This document shows positions 46,905-58,499 of a DNA stretch of 64,000 bases, in pieces; position 1 is the stretch's first letter, and every line of letters starts with the position of its first letter. The translations under genes were made by a program, and so were the position numbers. The notes below the pieces were generated by a model. That model saw only the letters and a program-made list of their open reading frames with translations. It ran no database searches and had not been told where the DNA came from. The DNA comes from Gordionus sp. m RMFG-2023 (taxonomy: Eukaryota > Nematomorpha > Gordioida > Chordodea > Parachordodidae). The stretch is from positions 48,998,569 through 49,062,568 of the forward strand of contig NC_088776.1 of assembly GCF_954871325.1 (NCBI RefSeq), written 5' to 3'.

Positions 46905-47778
46905 AAAAAAATTCCCAGGCAAAGTCCAAAGCCATATTAATTATGAAAAATTCTTCCAAGCCCAATGAAAGATCATAATAATTTTGGTAGTTAAGAACTG
47001 AAATAAAATATTTAAATAATCATAATGAATTTAAAAATACAATCAAAATTCAGATTGGTTTTTTTATCAGGGCAAGCCGGCCTGCAAAAAAATTTGTTTT
47101 GGGCCAATGTCTGACCTATAATTAATAATAAAAAAATTCTCAAGCGTCCAAGCTCATAATAATTTTGAAAAATTTTCCCCAAGCCCAGCCCAATATAATT
47201 TATAAAAATATTTTCCAAGCCCAGCCCAGCCCAACCCATAATAATTTTATAAAAAAAATTTCTCAAACCAGGCCAACCGATAGTAATTTAAATTTTTTTT
47301 CCAAGCCTGGAGATAGGTAAATCTCTAAAAATCATATCAATTTTAGTCTATTTTAACCCAGCTCACCCCAACCAAGGCCAACCCATTAAGACTAAGAGTG
47401 AATACTATTTTTTGGAATAAAAATATATTTAAATATGATTTTACCTGAGGGCCATATAAATATTCTGTGTATATTACACCTATGCCTAATATTAAAAAAA
47501 TTCCCAAGCCAGGTCCTCGCACTTGGTTTTCTCAAACCCGTAAAAGACCATAATAATTTTGATAGTTGAGGACTGAAATAAAATATATAAAAAGTCACAA
47601 TGCATTTAAAAATACAATCAGAATATGAAAGTTGCATGGGTCTTGGTTTTTATCAGGCCTTGCCATGTCTTCAAAAGAAATTTTCAGGCCAATTTCTAGC
47701 CCATATTTAAAATTAAAAAATTTACAGGAATCTTAGACTATAATAATTATGACAAATGTTTCTCAAGCTATGTCCAAG
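46905..47778. repeat. Tandem pair of about 577 bp with CCAAGCCCAGCC motifs
   Basis: The phrase CATAATAATTTTGGTAGTTAAGAACTG near 46973 recurs near 47550 as CATAATAATTTTGATAGTTGAGGACTG, followed by matching sequence. Between lie degenerate TCCCAAGCCCAGCCCAACCCATAATAATTTT-type units. The array resumes after the hAT element at 51280, so the hAT inserted into it. Confidence 0.65.
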
Positions 47779-47787
47779 CAGGGTTTC

Positions 47788-49236
47788 ATGATCAAAATAC
47801 ATTATATCTTGGGTCGAGATATATAGCTGAGCAAAAAACTTCATTTTTCAAATTAATCTCTCGTGCTTTGATTGTACAAACTAAAAGTTTGGCAAATGAA
47901 GTGTCTATTTTGCTAGTTTGCATGATACATTTGATCCATGCTGCATAAAAATCGCCCATGGTCATTTGTTCACTTTATATATATTTTGTCAAAATATAAG
48001 ATGGATATAAAACTTTTAATATATCACTAATTATTTTCCATTCATTCTCTGACAAACATTTTTCACGATCATTACTTTGGGCCGATATTTCTTGGCAAAA
48101 GTTTTTTAACTCTAATAATCTTTCCAACATTAAATAGATTGAATTCCATCTTGTGCAACAATCTATTAGTGGCTTTTTTAAATTTAATTTGGACAAAATA
48201 GACATTGTAGTCTGATTTCTTATTTTTTTGCAAATGTTTCTTGCTTTATTAATAATAACAATTTCATTTGAATTTTTTATGCAATCATTAATTGCTAATT
48301 GAAATGTGTGGGAGGCACATCTAATGCCCATTAACATGGATCTCGTATGAGGTACAAGATTAATACTTTCAATATTAAAAAAAGGTTCTTCATTTTTATT
48401 AACAATTATATCATCATTGTTATTTAAATTATCATTATCTAAATAATCATTAAGGATATCATCTTCATCATCTTCTTCATCATGATGTATTAACAGCTTG
48501 ATTAATTTAATCATGTTAGCTGCATTGTCTGTGGTTATCGTATAAATTTGATCAATTCTTATTTCATGTTCGTTTAGAACATCTAAAATAATTTTTTTTA
48601 GATATTCTGATGTATGTCTTTCTTTTATCTCTTTCATGCATAACGTTCTTAATTTTATTTCTCCATTATCTATAAATTGAATATTGATCCCCAGTATGGA
48701 CCTATCATATCGAGTTGCAATATCTAATTTTAACGATATAAGTTTTTGGTATATTTCTTTTTTTAAATTTTGCGAAAAATCAAATGCCATTTTTTTAATA
48801 TTATTGCGTATATTTTCAGAATTGATGGTTAAATTACCACCCAATCCTACAATTATCGGGTCTATAATATTTCTAAATGCTTTGTCATCAATTGATTTTA
48901 TTGGTCTCCCATGAACTGTGATTAACTCAGTGCAGGAGCGGATTAAAGTGTCTTTATTAATATTAATTTGTATTGTATTAGTTTTGGTAAAAGCATTTTG
49001 AATTGTATTATGATTATTTGCATTTTTTGTTATTGTTTTTTTAATAGTCAAATTATCTTCTTTTTTTTAAATAATTTGAATTCCTTATCGTGGAATCTTT
49101 CTATATGTCGTTCAAGATTTGCTGCATGGTCCCCGGTTAAAACTTTACTACAGTTTTCTAGTTTACAAGTAGATTGATTTTTTACAATATCTAATTTAAA
49201 ATATGATCGCACAGGATTTGACTTTTCCCGAACCAT
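47788..49236 (-). pseudogene. hAT transposase: BED zinc finger and catalytic core (inverted part)
   Basis: Starts MVREKSNPVRSYFKL, then a BED-type finger C-x4-C...H-x4-H (CKLENC...HIERFH, about residues 28-50). After a frame change in an A-run near 49055 it reads on: VHGRPIKSIDDKAF, TRYDRSILGINIQF, IYTITTDNAANMIK (the hAT TDNAxN motif), GIRCASHTFQLAI (CxxH motif) and CCTRWNSIYLMLERL (TRWNS motif). One in-frame stop follows LTKYI near 47975, then EQMTMGDFYAAWIKC and FCSAIYLDPRYNVF before the inversion junction. About 20 residues before the C-terminal WNLIQ look lost at the break. Damage is light, so the element was active not long ago. Confidence 0.88.
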
Positions 49237-50021
49237 TTAATAGATACTAATATGCTATATGATGATGAATAGATCAGAATCTTTTATTATAAAAATATAA
49301 TAAATAAATTTCTTAATAGAATCAGTATAATTTTTTATTTATCTTATCTGACAAGATCTCCCCCAAAAACGTGAATTATATGCAGGCCTACCCTTCATAT
49401 AATTATGCCGATTTTTTCCTCAAAGATACTAACAACAAACCTTGTACACAGATGAAACTAAATAAGTGAATGGAGCTTACTAATACCATTTTAATAAATA
49501 ATTTGATTTAATAGAGAAAAGAAAGAAGCAAAAAGATAAGATATAAAATAAGAAGAAAAGAAATAGAAAAGCTGTTTAAAATTCCAAAAACAACTGTCTT
49601 TTATTAAAAAATTAAAGTTAATTAAATTAAAACTTTAATGGATACTTTATCATTTTATAATTATCCAATTGAATTTCATGTGTTTAAATTTTATTTGGTA
49701 CTATAAGATTTAGAAGGTTAATCAGTAAGTAGTTATTATTTCAAGAAATTATCCACTAAAGTGTAAATGGAAATAAATAAATAAATTAACCATAAAATAC
49801 AGGAATATTAATTAACAATCATATGTTTTTTTTAATTTCAGAATTCTAATATTCATTTAAGTCATTATAAATTATTCATTATGAAAATATTAATTAATAA
49901 GAAATTAATATAAAACAGTATTTTATTAAAAGTAATCAGTACCTGATTTTCTTTAGATGTTAGTTAGAATTATGATTTTTCCCAAATTATTAGCAAGTAT
50001 TAATAAGCTAATTAATAACTA

Positions 50022-50052
<31 letters not shown>

Positions 50053-50289
50053 AGAATAAACTTGTTAATTTAAAGAATAGTCTTGTTTGATTTTAAGATT
50101 CTTATCTAATTAACTGGTAATTCGCCTAATCTCTATTAAATTGAGTATTTATCAAAGTGAAAAGAAAAAACAATAAACATGGTGGTATTAATTGACATGT
50201 AAAAAAAATTCAATTTGAAAAGAAATAAAGAGTTTAAAAATTTCCCCAAGGAAAATTCAAATTTCAAATTTAGGTTAATAATGTTTAAA

Positions 50290-50430
50290 TTTAATTATTT
50301 TTTAAAACCGTTTTGAACCGGTTTAAAATATTTATAACGGTTCGGTTCGCTCTTTTTATAGTTTCTTTATAACGGTTCGGTTACGGTTCAGAAAATTATA
50401 ACGGTTCATTCCGGTTTGGCGGTTCGGTTC
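50290..50430. repeat. hAT subterminal AACCGAACCG repeats, displaced by the inversion
   Basis: Repeats of TAACGGTTCGGTTCG type ending GGCGGTTCGGTTCGAAACCCTG. The partner block is at 51124-51279. These would normally lie at opposite ends of the element. Confidence 0.75.
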
Positions 50431-50441
50431 GAAACCCTGCT

Positions 50442-50885
50442 TGGAACTTAATCCAAAATTTAAATAATCAGAATATTGAAAATCTAGATACTATTCCTAC
50501 GTGTTCACATTCGAAAGATAACTTAGATGATGATTTTGAAGATTTATTAATGTCGCATGAAAGCCTTAATAAGAATAGTTCTCAGGGCATAGAAAATTAT
50601 AATAAATGTGTAGAAATAGAGTATATAATTCGGTCATTTGATAATATAGAGAGATTAGAAAAAGATGCAAATCTTTTGAATTATTGGGAAAATGTAAAGA
50701 ATAGTATGCCAGAACTTTATAAGTTAGCTATGGTTGTGCTAGCAGTTCCAGCTACGCAGGTATCCGTAGAAAGAGCATTTTCTAGCCTTAAGTTTATACT
50801 CTCTGCGCAAAGAACTAAATTAAATCCTGAAATATTAGAAAATATTTTAGTTATCCGTTCCAATTCTCTTTTTAAAAATAAATAA
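50442..50885 (+). pseudogene. hAT transposase C-terminal dimerisation domain (uninverted part)
   Basis: Open from WNLIQNLNNQ through LNYWENVKNSMPELYKLAMV, VLAVPATQVSVERAFSSLKF and ILSAQRTKLNPEILENILVI to a stop. The P.T...VERAFSS.K....RT.L....LE..L..R pattern is the hAT C-terminal domain. It begins exactly at the inversion junction with no start codon; together with the minus-strand part it accounts for a nearly complete transposase. Confidence 0.88.
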
Positions 50886-51287
50886 TATAAATTTCATTAT
50901 ATTTATGTGTTATTTTATTCCTCATTGTATTTGCTCATGTTTGTGTTTATCTTATTTATGAAATAAAAAGAATTGATTTGTCTAATTTATATTTACTAAG
51001 TTTAATAAAAATATCTATTAGATTATCATTCATGGTTAAATTAAATAAGAAATTATAAAAAGATTTTTCTCTAAAATTAATATATACATGGTTAATGATT
51101 AATTTTTTTTTAAATTAAATTTATAAAAACCGGAACAAACCGAAAAGAACCGTTATAAATTATAAACCGAACCGATATGATTATTTTTTTAAAAACCGAA
51201 ATGGAACAAAACCTTTATAAAATTTTAAACTAAAAACCGGAACGAACCGAACCGTTATACTAAACGGTTCGAAACCCTGTGTCCAAG

Positions 51288-51474
51288 TCCATATTAATGG
51301 TTAAAAATATTTCCCAAGCCCAGGAAAACCCAAATAATTTATTTTGATCTAGAAAAATAGGTCTGATGTAAGGGGTTTATAAGAATTAAATCTGTCACAT
51401 TTTTAAATTTTGATATATCTAATACATGCTCACAGTATACATTGCAACAATTTTACCTCTTTTACTCTTAATTT
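51288..51474. repeat. Remainder of the CCAAGCCCA array and AT-rich spacer
   Basis: TCCAAGTCCATATTAATGG and CCCAAGCCCAGGAAAACCCA continue the 46905-47778 array beyond the hAT insertion; the rest is AT-rich. Confidence 0.5.
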
Positions 51475-51960
51475 TATATAAAATTTTATTAATAAAGTAT
51501 ATTTAATACCATACATACAAACTAAATAATTACCTTAAACATCTATATAATTAATATTTATATAAAATTTATTAATAAAGTATATTTAATACCATACACA
51601 CAAACTAAATAATTACCTTAAACATCTATATAATTAATATTTTAAATTTAATTATATTCAAGTTGGTGCATGCGTGAAACTTTAATATATATATAATTAA
51701 TATTTTAAATTTAGTTATATTCAAGTTGGTGCATGCGATATAATGTTAATTTTTTGCTCTCTACGAGAATCGAACTCGACCCTCCCGTTTCAAAGGTATA
51801 TGCTTTACTCCTTAAATTTAAAATACATTAGGGAGATACGAAAACGATCGTGTTTTGATTATGGAGTTAAAATTAACATTACACTATATAGTCTCCTTAA
51901 ATTTAAAATACATTAGGGAGATACGAAAACGATCGTGTTATGATTATGGAGATTATATAT
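51475..51960. repeat. Three successive local tandem duplications (about 85, 67 and 85 bp)
   Basis: TATATAAAATTT..ATTAATAAAG repeats at 51475 and 51560; ATTAATATTTTAAATTTA..TTATATTC repeats at about 51630 and 51697; CCTTAAATTTAAAATACATT repeats at 51810 and 51895. Each pair is nearly identical, so they are recent. Confidence 0.85.
51750..51812 (-). repeat. tRNA 3'-half relic (T-arm and B box)
   Basis: The minus strand reads GGGAGGGTCGAGTTCGATTC then TCGTAGAGAGC: a T-stem/loop with the canonical GAGTTCGATTC B box. Upstream, CTTTGAA could be an anticodon loop but its stem does not pair, and no 5' acceptor or A box fits. A tRNA pseudogene or SINE fragment. Confidence 0.45.
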
Positions 51961-52504
51961 ATTAGATATCTATTATTTACTTACTTTCTAAATTACACAG
52001 CGATGTATTAAGCGAATCGTGTAAATCAAGCCGCCTAACTTCCAAGAGAAAAAAAAGAGGGTTATAAAAAAATTTTCATTTGAGGATACATCACTTTACT
52101 TTTTACTAAAACATACCATATTTATTGATAATTTTTTTTATAAAATGAAAAATTAAACAAATACTGTATTAATCTTTATCGTTTAATAATTTTAAAATGC
52201 GAAAATTTTAAGATTTAAGAGATTTGCGATAGTGGGTTCTGTGCGTATTGAGAAAAAATAAATGGGGGGGGGGCAGCGGGCTATCCTCTTTATTAATCTT
52301 AGACGAAAAGTCGTAATATACTAGAATAGTGAGGCCAGAAACAAAATATCATATGCGCAAACTTACTGAGATAGGTAAGGCTGGAAAGTTGGTATTTTTA
52401 AGGATCAGGATGAATTATGGACAAAGGTTCGGGAAAATGTAGTAAATTTAGATATGTTTTATGTTATGAAACTTTAATAATATATTTTTATTTTATATAT
52501 ATAT
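51961..52504. other. AT-rich stretch with a poly-G run
   Basis: A ten-G run lies near 52264. No gene or element end seen. Confidence 0.3.
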
Positions 52505-52750
52505 AGAGACCTGTGGGCCCAACTTTAAGCCCGGCTCTTAATTTTTTAAAATATTAATAAATTTTTAAAAAAAATCCAGACCGGGCCATATATTTTAAAA
52601 CTAAATATTTTAAATCGCCATTATTAGCTCTAAATAATAAATGTAATATATTGTAAAAAATCCGGGTCGGGCCTGAATATATAATACCAGGCCAAAAAAA
52701 TTTTATAAAAAAATCGTGCCTTGCAAATGGTACCTCTGCAAGTCTCTGTT
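52505..52750. repeat. Free-standing copy of the GGCCCGGGC cassette
   Basis: From GAGACCTGTGGGCCC to GGTACCTCTGCAAGTCTCTG. It matches the cassette embedded in hAT copies A-C (for example about 7030-7412), including ATTTTAAATCGCCATTATTAGCT. The ends GAGAC.TG.. / ..CA..TCTCTG are inverted. It shows the cassette is an element in its own right. Confidence 0.65.
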
Positions 52751-53439
52751 TTATATTATATTAATTAATATTTGTTTATAATATACGTCATTATTTATAA
52801 AATATTTATTTTTTATATTTTAAAATGAATATTGTGAAAATGCGTCTGTTTAGATCTGGACAAATCAGAGGAGACTTCCGCGTGAATATATTTGAAATGA
52901 ATTGAATTATTAAATTTACATAATTAATAAATATTATGCCGATGAAAGGATAAGAAAGAAAAAGTTAGTGAAATTAAAAGTAACTCAAATAAGTATTTAA
53001 TGATTAAGAGTTGGATCTGTTGCATTAGGTTGAAAAAACTTTATAATTTAATCTTATCGTTTTTTTATTGTATTAAATATTATAACCATTTTATTTTTTC
53101 TCACAGCGACTTGTGTTTTCGAAACTTTATCGAAAAAGAAGAAATAAGCTTTTTTTATATTTAAAAGTGGGAACAAATATAATTCTATAAATTTCAAAAA
53201 TTTAACATAAATTTCATTATAATTTTAAAACTTCATAAAGTTTCGAAACTTTGTGAATTTTTAAAATAGATTTAGGACACAACCTTAACTAAGATATTAG
53301 GAATTTGAATTTTTGTTTAAAAAACAGACCCAAAAATTATCTTTTGTTTATTTTATTATTATATACTTTATTAATATTATCTATATTCATTTTTGACCAT
53401 TTATTAAATTATTATATATTCAATTGATATGGTTATTAT
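52751..53439. other. AT-rich stretch
   Basis: I see no gene, repeat family or element end. Confidence 0.3.
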
Positions 53440-53581
53440 CAGAGTTGTTAAAGTATCTAGATATAAAAATGTGGTATCTGTATCTAGATAGATTTTTGAT
53501 TAAAATGTCTGTATCTAGATATTATTTTAGACGATGTATCTGTATCTAGATCCATTTAAAAAGAATCTTTTAACAACTCTG
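53440..53581. mobile_element. 142 bp hAT MITE with GTATCTAGATA subterminal repeats
   Basis: Starts CAGAGTTGTTAAAG and ends CTTTTAACAACTCTG, flanked by the perfect 8 bp duplication GTTATTAT (53432-53439 and 53582-53589). The interior is six copies of the TATCTAGATA-type palindromic motif, as expected for transposase-binding subterminal repeats. Confidence 0.9.
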
Positions 53582-53589
53582 GTTATTAT

Positions 53590-54106
53590 AAATAAATAAA
53601 GTGCATTGTCAATAACATCTTTTTCCCTGTGAAATTTATGTACAAACCATGGTTATATCAATATTTAACACTAACAAAAAATTAATCATAAACAAGTTTA
53701 TAGTTAAAATTATTTTAATTATATTAACATTTTTATATAAACTAGAAGTAATATTTATTTATTCATTTAAAATTTAAGTTAAATTAGTAAATTTAAAGTT
53801 TATGTGAGATCCGTTACCCTGACTTGGTCAAGTACTATTAATAACAGCTGGATTTAGGTTGATACCCGTTATCTGTATCTGGTATATCTCAAATACGAAT
53901 AGATATTTTTCTCACTGTCACCTGTCTTCGTTATACATTAACCTTACTTTGCTTGCCAAATTTTGTCAATCGAAAAGGATTGGCCAAAACGTTATTTAAT
54001 TTGCCATGGAATGATCGGACTAATTTCTAATTCTTCTCATACTTTTTTGTGATTTATTATACACTATATTGACAATAAATAATTTTTACCTCATTTTAAA
54101 TAACAG
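53590..54106. other. Stretch upstream of a probable terminal exon
   Basis: From about 53866 to 54010 all three plus frames are unusually open (for example LPNFVNRKGLAKTLFNLPWN and AKFCQSKRIGQN), so a preceding exon is likely, but I cannot tell the frame or junction. Confidence 0.3.
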
Positions 54107-54361
54107 AAACCTCAAAAATCTTCTTCTTTTTATCAAAATGAGTTTCTCCGGTTTGGATCTCTCGAAAATCTTAGTCACAACACTACTAGTCATCATTCAC
54201 TAAATCATTCTTACCACTTAAATAATTCAGGTCATTCAAAATTGGAAGAATTTGGAGAAAATACATCAAGCGATATCATTGATATAGATACATTCCAGGA
54301 GACAAATAACTTATCTCCCAGCCCCACTGCAAATTTATATCCAAGGAGAAAATGTTTTTAG
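54107..54361 (+). CDS. Probable terminal exon of an unknown host gene
   Basis: Directly after an acceptor (TTTTAAATAACAG) the frame is open for 84 codons to TAG. It reads KPQKSSSFYQNEFLRFGSLE, then a Ser/His/Asn-rich stretch (NLSHNTTSHHSLNHSYHLNN), an acidic segment (EEFGENTSSDIIDIDTFQE) and the end LSPSPTANLYPRRKCF. GC content is above its surroundings. There is no start codon, so earlier exons must exist if it is real. No domain is recognised; the composition suggests a disordered C-terminal tail. An open run of this length can occur by chance about twice in a window of this composition. Confidence 0.4.
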   Translation, partial: KPQKSSSFYQNEFLRFGSLENLSHNTTSHHSLNHSYHLNNSGHSKLEEFGENTSSDIIDIDTFQETNNLSPSPTANLYPRRKCF

Positions 54362-55766
54362 TTTTAAAAAAAATCTCAATTAAAGTGGGAGATGTATTAT
54401 TGTATGCATGTTTTTTATAGCGAATATTTTGTAATATATTTATAGCATTTATTTATATAGTATTAAATTTAGTTAAGGAATATATTATCTTCACATATTC
54501 ATTATTATTTAAAAAAATAATATTTTATAGGGAATAAATTACAATTATGTATTTTTTCTATCTTTACATTTAATATTAATTTTTTACAATTGCTAATGAT
54601 ATTATGCAGGAGTAAAATGCATATATATATATATAATAATCGGCTAATCGTAATCACAAAAATCTTAACCAGTTTAATATCTTATCTTATATAATGTAAT
54701 CTATGGTAGGCCTCCAAAGAAGGCAATAGAATAATGGAATATTATTATTCAATTCTATTTTGAATCAAATTATTTTATATACACGAATAACGAGTAATTT
54801 GCCAGTTATAAAAACATTTAACCGAATTTTAACCCTATATTTCATGCACTATGTTTAAATAATTTTATTTCACCAAACTAGATTTTTCCTTTCTCTCGAT
54901 ACTATTAATAATTTCATGGCTCACTTTTTTAAAAAAATTCTAAATTTCTTAGAAGAACGGTATGTGTATTAAAATACACATTATGCAATTAAGGAACAAA
55001 TTTCAATTTTTTCCACAATAATTTTTATTAACTTTATTTAAATACAACAAATGTTTAAACTCTTTAATTTTCATGAAAATCTAAAAAAACAATTATTCTT
55101 GGGCGTAAAACATTAATATACACCACATTTTTTGTAGATACTTTTGTTGTAAATAAGCATCCTGGCATTTTACTTCCACTCCACACTTATCATTATATTT
55201 GGGCCATTGAGCCGTTAGGCCTTCCTAACCTCTTCATTTGTTAAATATTGGGCCTGTCCTTTTTTACATTTAGCTGAATGTAGGTTTGAAACACCTCGAT
55301 CTCAACCATTTTAAAAGCTGCGATATCAAGATTTTTTACGAAACAATTACCTATGCATCGAAATTTCGCCCCAATAGATGTCTAAACCTTACTATCTGTG
55401 GACTAAATCGCTAAGTTCGAGTAAATTTTTTTTTTATCTAAAATCTAGAGTCAACTATTTTTAAAAATCGGCTATATGAGCTGTTTAACAACACTAGTAA
55501 ATGTGACTCGTTATATATTTTAAAATCCCTTTCTTATTGAGGGTGATATAAGATCATATATTTATTTTAAAATAATTTGATTTTTTTAAACATTACAAAT
55601 AAATAAAATTTTAGCTTCCTTTTATAAATTTATTACTACGAAATTATGTATAAAATAAAATTATAATCATAAAATAACCAAATCGAATCGGTTTTTTGAA
55701 ATTATCGAGCCCTATATTGAATATGCACAACCCTAATTATTTTTCTATATTTCTAATACCAAAGGG
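54362..55766. other. AT-rich region with MITE remains
   Basis: A MITE right end (GAGCTGTTTAACAACACTAG) lies at about 55475-55494 with a weak left half near 55285. A minus-strand coding-like phrase at 55110-55235 (AQWPKYNDKCGVEVKCQDAY) is isolated and unrecognised. Confidence 0.35.
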
Positions 55767-57342
55767 TATTGTTAATTTGCTTGGTCGTAAAATTTACGAC
55801 CCTTGTGCTCGGTCTGCTCCGATCACATCCGGGGTTCAGACCCATGGTTGTTTAGACTCGGGGCTCAGATGAAAAATGTTATTCCAAATAGTTCATATAA
55901 AAATTATTTACCAAAAGTTTAGAAACAGCAAAAAGTAATGACATTTTATGGGGTTAGATATAAAGCCCTTCAAGCAACTCAGCTTAGGGTTAAAAAATTT
56001 TTAAACGGGACCACCTAGGGCTTAGATATCAAAAAAATAGGATTAAAATGAGTTATTATTTTGGTTAACCGAGCGATTATTTCTAGCTATGCCATACAGT
56101 TCAGAATTAGATGCGAACTTTCTGGCCGGATTTGTTTAATTTCATCGCTATTTTAAAACACTTATTGATTTTTTTTCTAATTTTACAAATGTATCATGTA
56201 TATTTGATAACATTAGTATCTAAATTCGGTATGATTGAGCTTGAATGGGATTTAGAATACTTTTGAATCGGTTTTATTTATGGGGGGGGAGGGGGTTATA
56301 AACAAACATGTTTTTGTTCTGCCTATTCTGAAGTCAAAATATATAAAATCTTCTACTTTTGTATATAGTTTATATAAACATAATTTTAATTTATATTAAT
56401 TTCTTCCAAATTTGAGCCTCATCTTTTTAAGCTCGAAAAGCTAGAGTGATAATTTTTGGCTAAAAAAACTTGGTCTAGCCTATTTTTTAGCAGGCTAGAA
56501 ATATATATTTGGTTTGAAGAAGGTTTTAATTTAAGTGAAATTTTTGTAAAAAATAATAATGTTTTTCTCAACAATTTCTTTCAAGTTTTTAAAAGTAAAT
56601 GTGTTATTTTAATTATTTTTGTAAACAAATTATTTTTATCTGAATGGGTTTTAATTTAATCGTCAACATGTTTCATTAAATCATCGCAACACTGAAAAAT
56701 AATAATTAATAAACTTAACTTCAAAAATATAAAAAAAACGGAAATTTTATTTTTACTTATTCATTTTTAAAATTTTGGTGAAAGTTAAATTTAATAAAAA
56801 GATATTTTTTTCTAAAAACATTTTCTATAAAATAACTAAAAAAAATAATAATTAATAAACAACTTCAAAAATAAAAATAAAAACATGCTGATTCTTGAGG
56901 ATAATTATAGTAAAGTTTAAAAAATAATGTTTTCAAGAGATAATTGTCGATATTATAACTAAGATATAATGTAAAGTTGTCGTTGATATCGAAGAGGGTT
57001 AACTATATATAAACTAATATATATGTGAATTTAACATAGTCTGGAAGAGAAAAAATAGCTAGGTTATACTGACTCCAAAAAAGCACCCCAATTTAAACAA
57101 ACATTTAAATGGTTAGAAAATGAGATTATTAATGTAGAATAAAATAATAAACAAAGCTTTAATTTATAATTAGAATATATAATAAAATTTAAGATTAGCA
57201 ATGAGATTTATTTTTTCTTAGTTTTCGCATATCTGCCGGGTCTAAATCATGTGTCTGAACCACGGGTCTGTGCTCAGAGTTAGTTTAGTCGATTTTTCCA
57301 AACCTCAGGTCTAGGTTTTACACAACCAACCAAATGACACTT
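55767..57342. mobile_element. 1.58 kb non-autonomous hAT-type element
   Basis: Flanked by the perfect 8 bp duplication CCAAAGGG (55759-55766 and 57343-57350). Left end TATTGTTAATTTGCTTGGTC and right end AACCAACCAAATGACACTT are imperfect inverted repeats. GC-rich subterminal blocks GGGGTTCAGACCCATGG (left) and its inverse near 57252-57275 (CTGAACCACGGGTCTG) are further support. The interior is AT-rich; the 67-codon frame at 56456-56659 shows no domain. Confidence 0.8.
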
Positions 57343-57350
57343 CCAAAGGG

Positions 57351-58499
57351 TGATATTTTTCATGCAAATATTGGAAGGGAGGATCTATCTTGAAGATGCT
57401 GCCCTACAACAAATTTGGATTTAGCATATGATATTCTGAGGACATTGTAATCCCCAATAATAATTGTATAGAGATTTCTAATAACACATCGCGATAATAA
57501 GATTGAATACGTTTGATATATTTAAGAATTTCAACACCAAAATGAGATTTTTTCCTCATTTATAATATTTAAAAAAATTAATTTAGAACAAAACACAAAT
57601 ACATTTTCCTTTCCGATTTAAAAAATTTACCAATTCAAAAATTGAGTGATTTATTTAAACACACACAAAGGAATTGTCAAAATGCCATCATGCGTTTTTT
57701 AAACTACTATTTCCCGAATTGCACAGTGTTACGAAAATATTTCATATAAATAAGCAAACAAATATAAAACCGAGTTTTTAAAATAAATTATAGGTTATTT
57801 CATTCTTCTTTCAGTTGTTATCATTATTGATCTATTGGATTTCTTTAATTATATTAGAGAGTAGCTCCTATAATTATCTTTATCATTACCTTGAAGCCAA
57901 ATAAAAAATGAAAACAATATTTGGGTTTTTTTTGAAGAGGATAAGACAATATGGTGGAAATTAGTATCAAGACTAGACATGTGCGCTGACAGCATTATCG
58001 GCGGCGGTGTTTCTTTTTTTAAATAGATCGGCTGGCGGTGGCAAATCGATTTAGACGCCGCCACAAAAATCTGCGGTGGCGTCAAATACTTTTCTAGCTT
58101 AAATTTTTTTAATTAAAATTATAAATTCATTAGAAACACTTTTAAAATAAAATTTATGCTTTATTATATTTATAACTATAATTATCATGTTTAAATATTA
58201 TTTTATTTAGATTTATAGGATATATAATAATGATCTTTTAGAGTTCAGAGTGAGCCCAGCTATAGAATTTTATAGTCAAAACAATAGATTCTTTATTATA
58301 AAATTGTTTCCTATATATAGTCTTTTATAATTATGTCATTTAACTTCTATTAGTATGCAATTACATTGACCTCCATAAGATAATATTAAATGTAAGAAAG
58401 TTCTAATAATATATAATTCAAATAGCGTTTTTAAAATATATATAAACATTCAAATATAACATATCTTCCTTCCCACCAAGTTAAGATCGTCTATCAATC
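57351..58499. other. AT-rich region with a GCGGCGG cassette
   Basis: At about 57980-58090 there is a short GC-rich cassette (CGGCGGCGGTG ... GCGGTGGCGTC) with inverted internal halves, probably the core of a small element. Otherwise nothing. Confidence 0.35.

Larger units (their letters stand above)
47779..51279. mobile_element. 3.5 kb hAT element with 8 bp duplication and an internal inversion
   Basis: Left flank TGTCCAAG (47771-47778) and right flank TGTCCAAG (51280-51287) are identical. The element begins CAGGGTTTC and ends CGAAACCCTG. The transposase N-terminal and central parts lie on minus (49236-47788), the C-terminal part on plus (50442-50885). The AACCGAACCG-rich subterminal block expected at the left end is instead at 50290-50430. 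Segment 47788-50430 has therefore been inverted, with the 15 bp TCCAAGCAGGGTTTC / GAAACCCTGCTTGGA present at both junctions (47773-47787, 50431-50445). Confidence 0.9.

Noticed and set aside
47773-50445. Separate hAT element bounded by TCCAAGCAGGGTTTC inverted repeats
   Set aside because: No direct 8 bp duplication flanks this interval, whereas the larger interval 47779-51279 has a perfect one, and the transposase parts complement each other; inversion explains it better.
51750-51812. Intact tRNA gene
   Set aside because: Only the T-arm half is convincing; the anticodon stem does not pair and no A box or 5' acceptor strand fits.
55110-55300. Minus-strand phrase AQWPKYNDKCGVEVKCQDAY
   Set aside because: Coding-like but frame-interrupted upstream and not assignable to a family.
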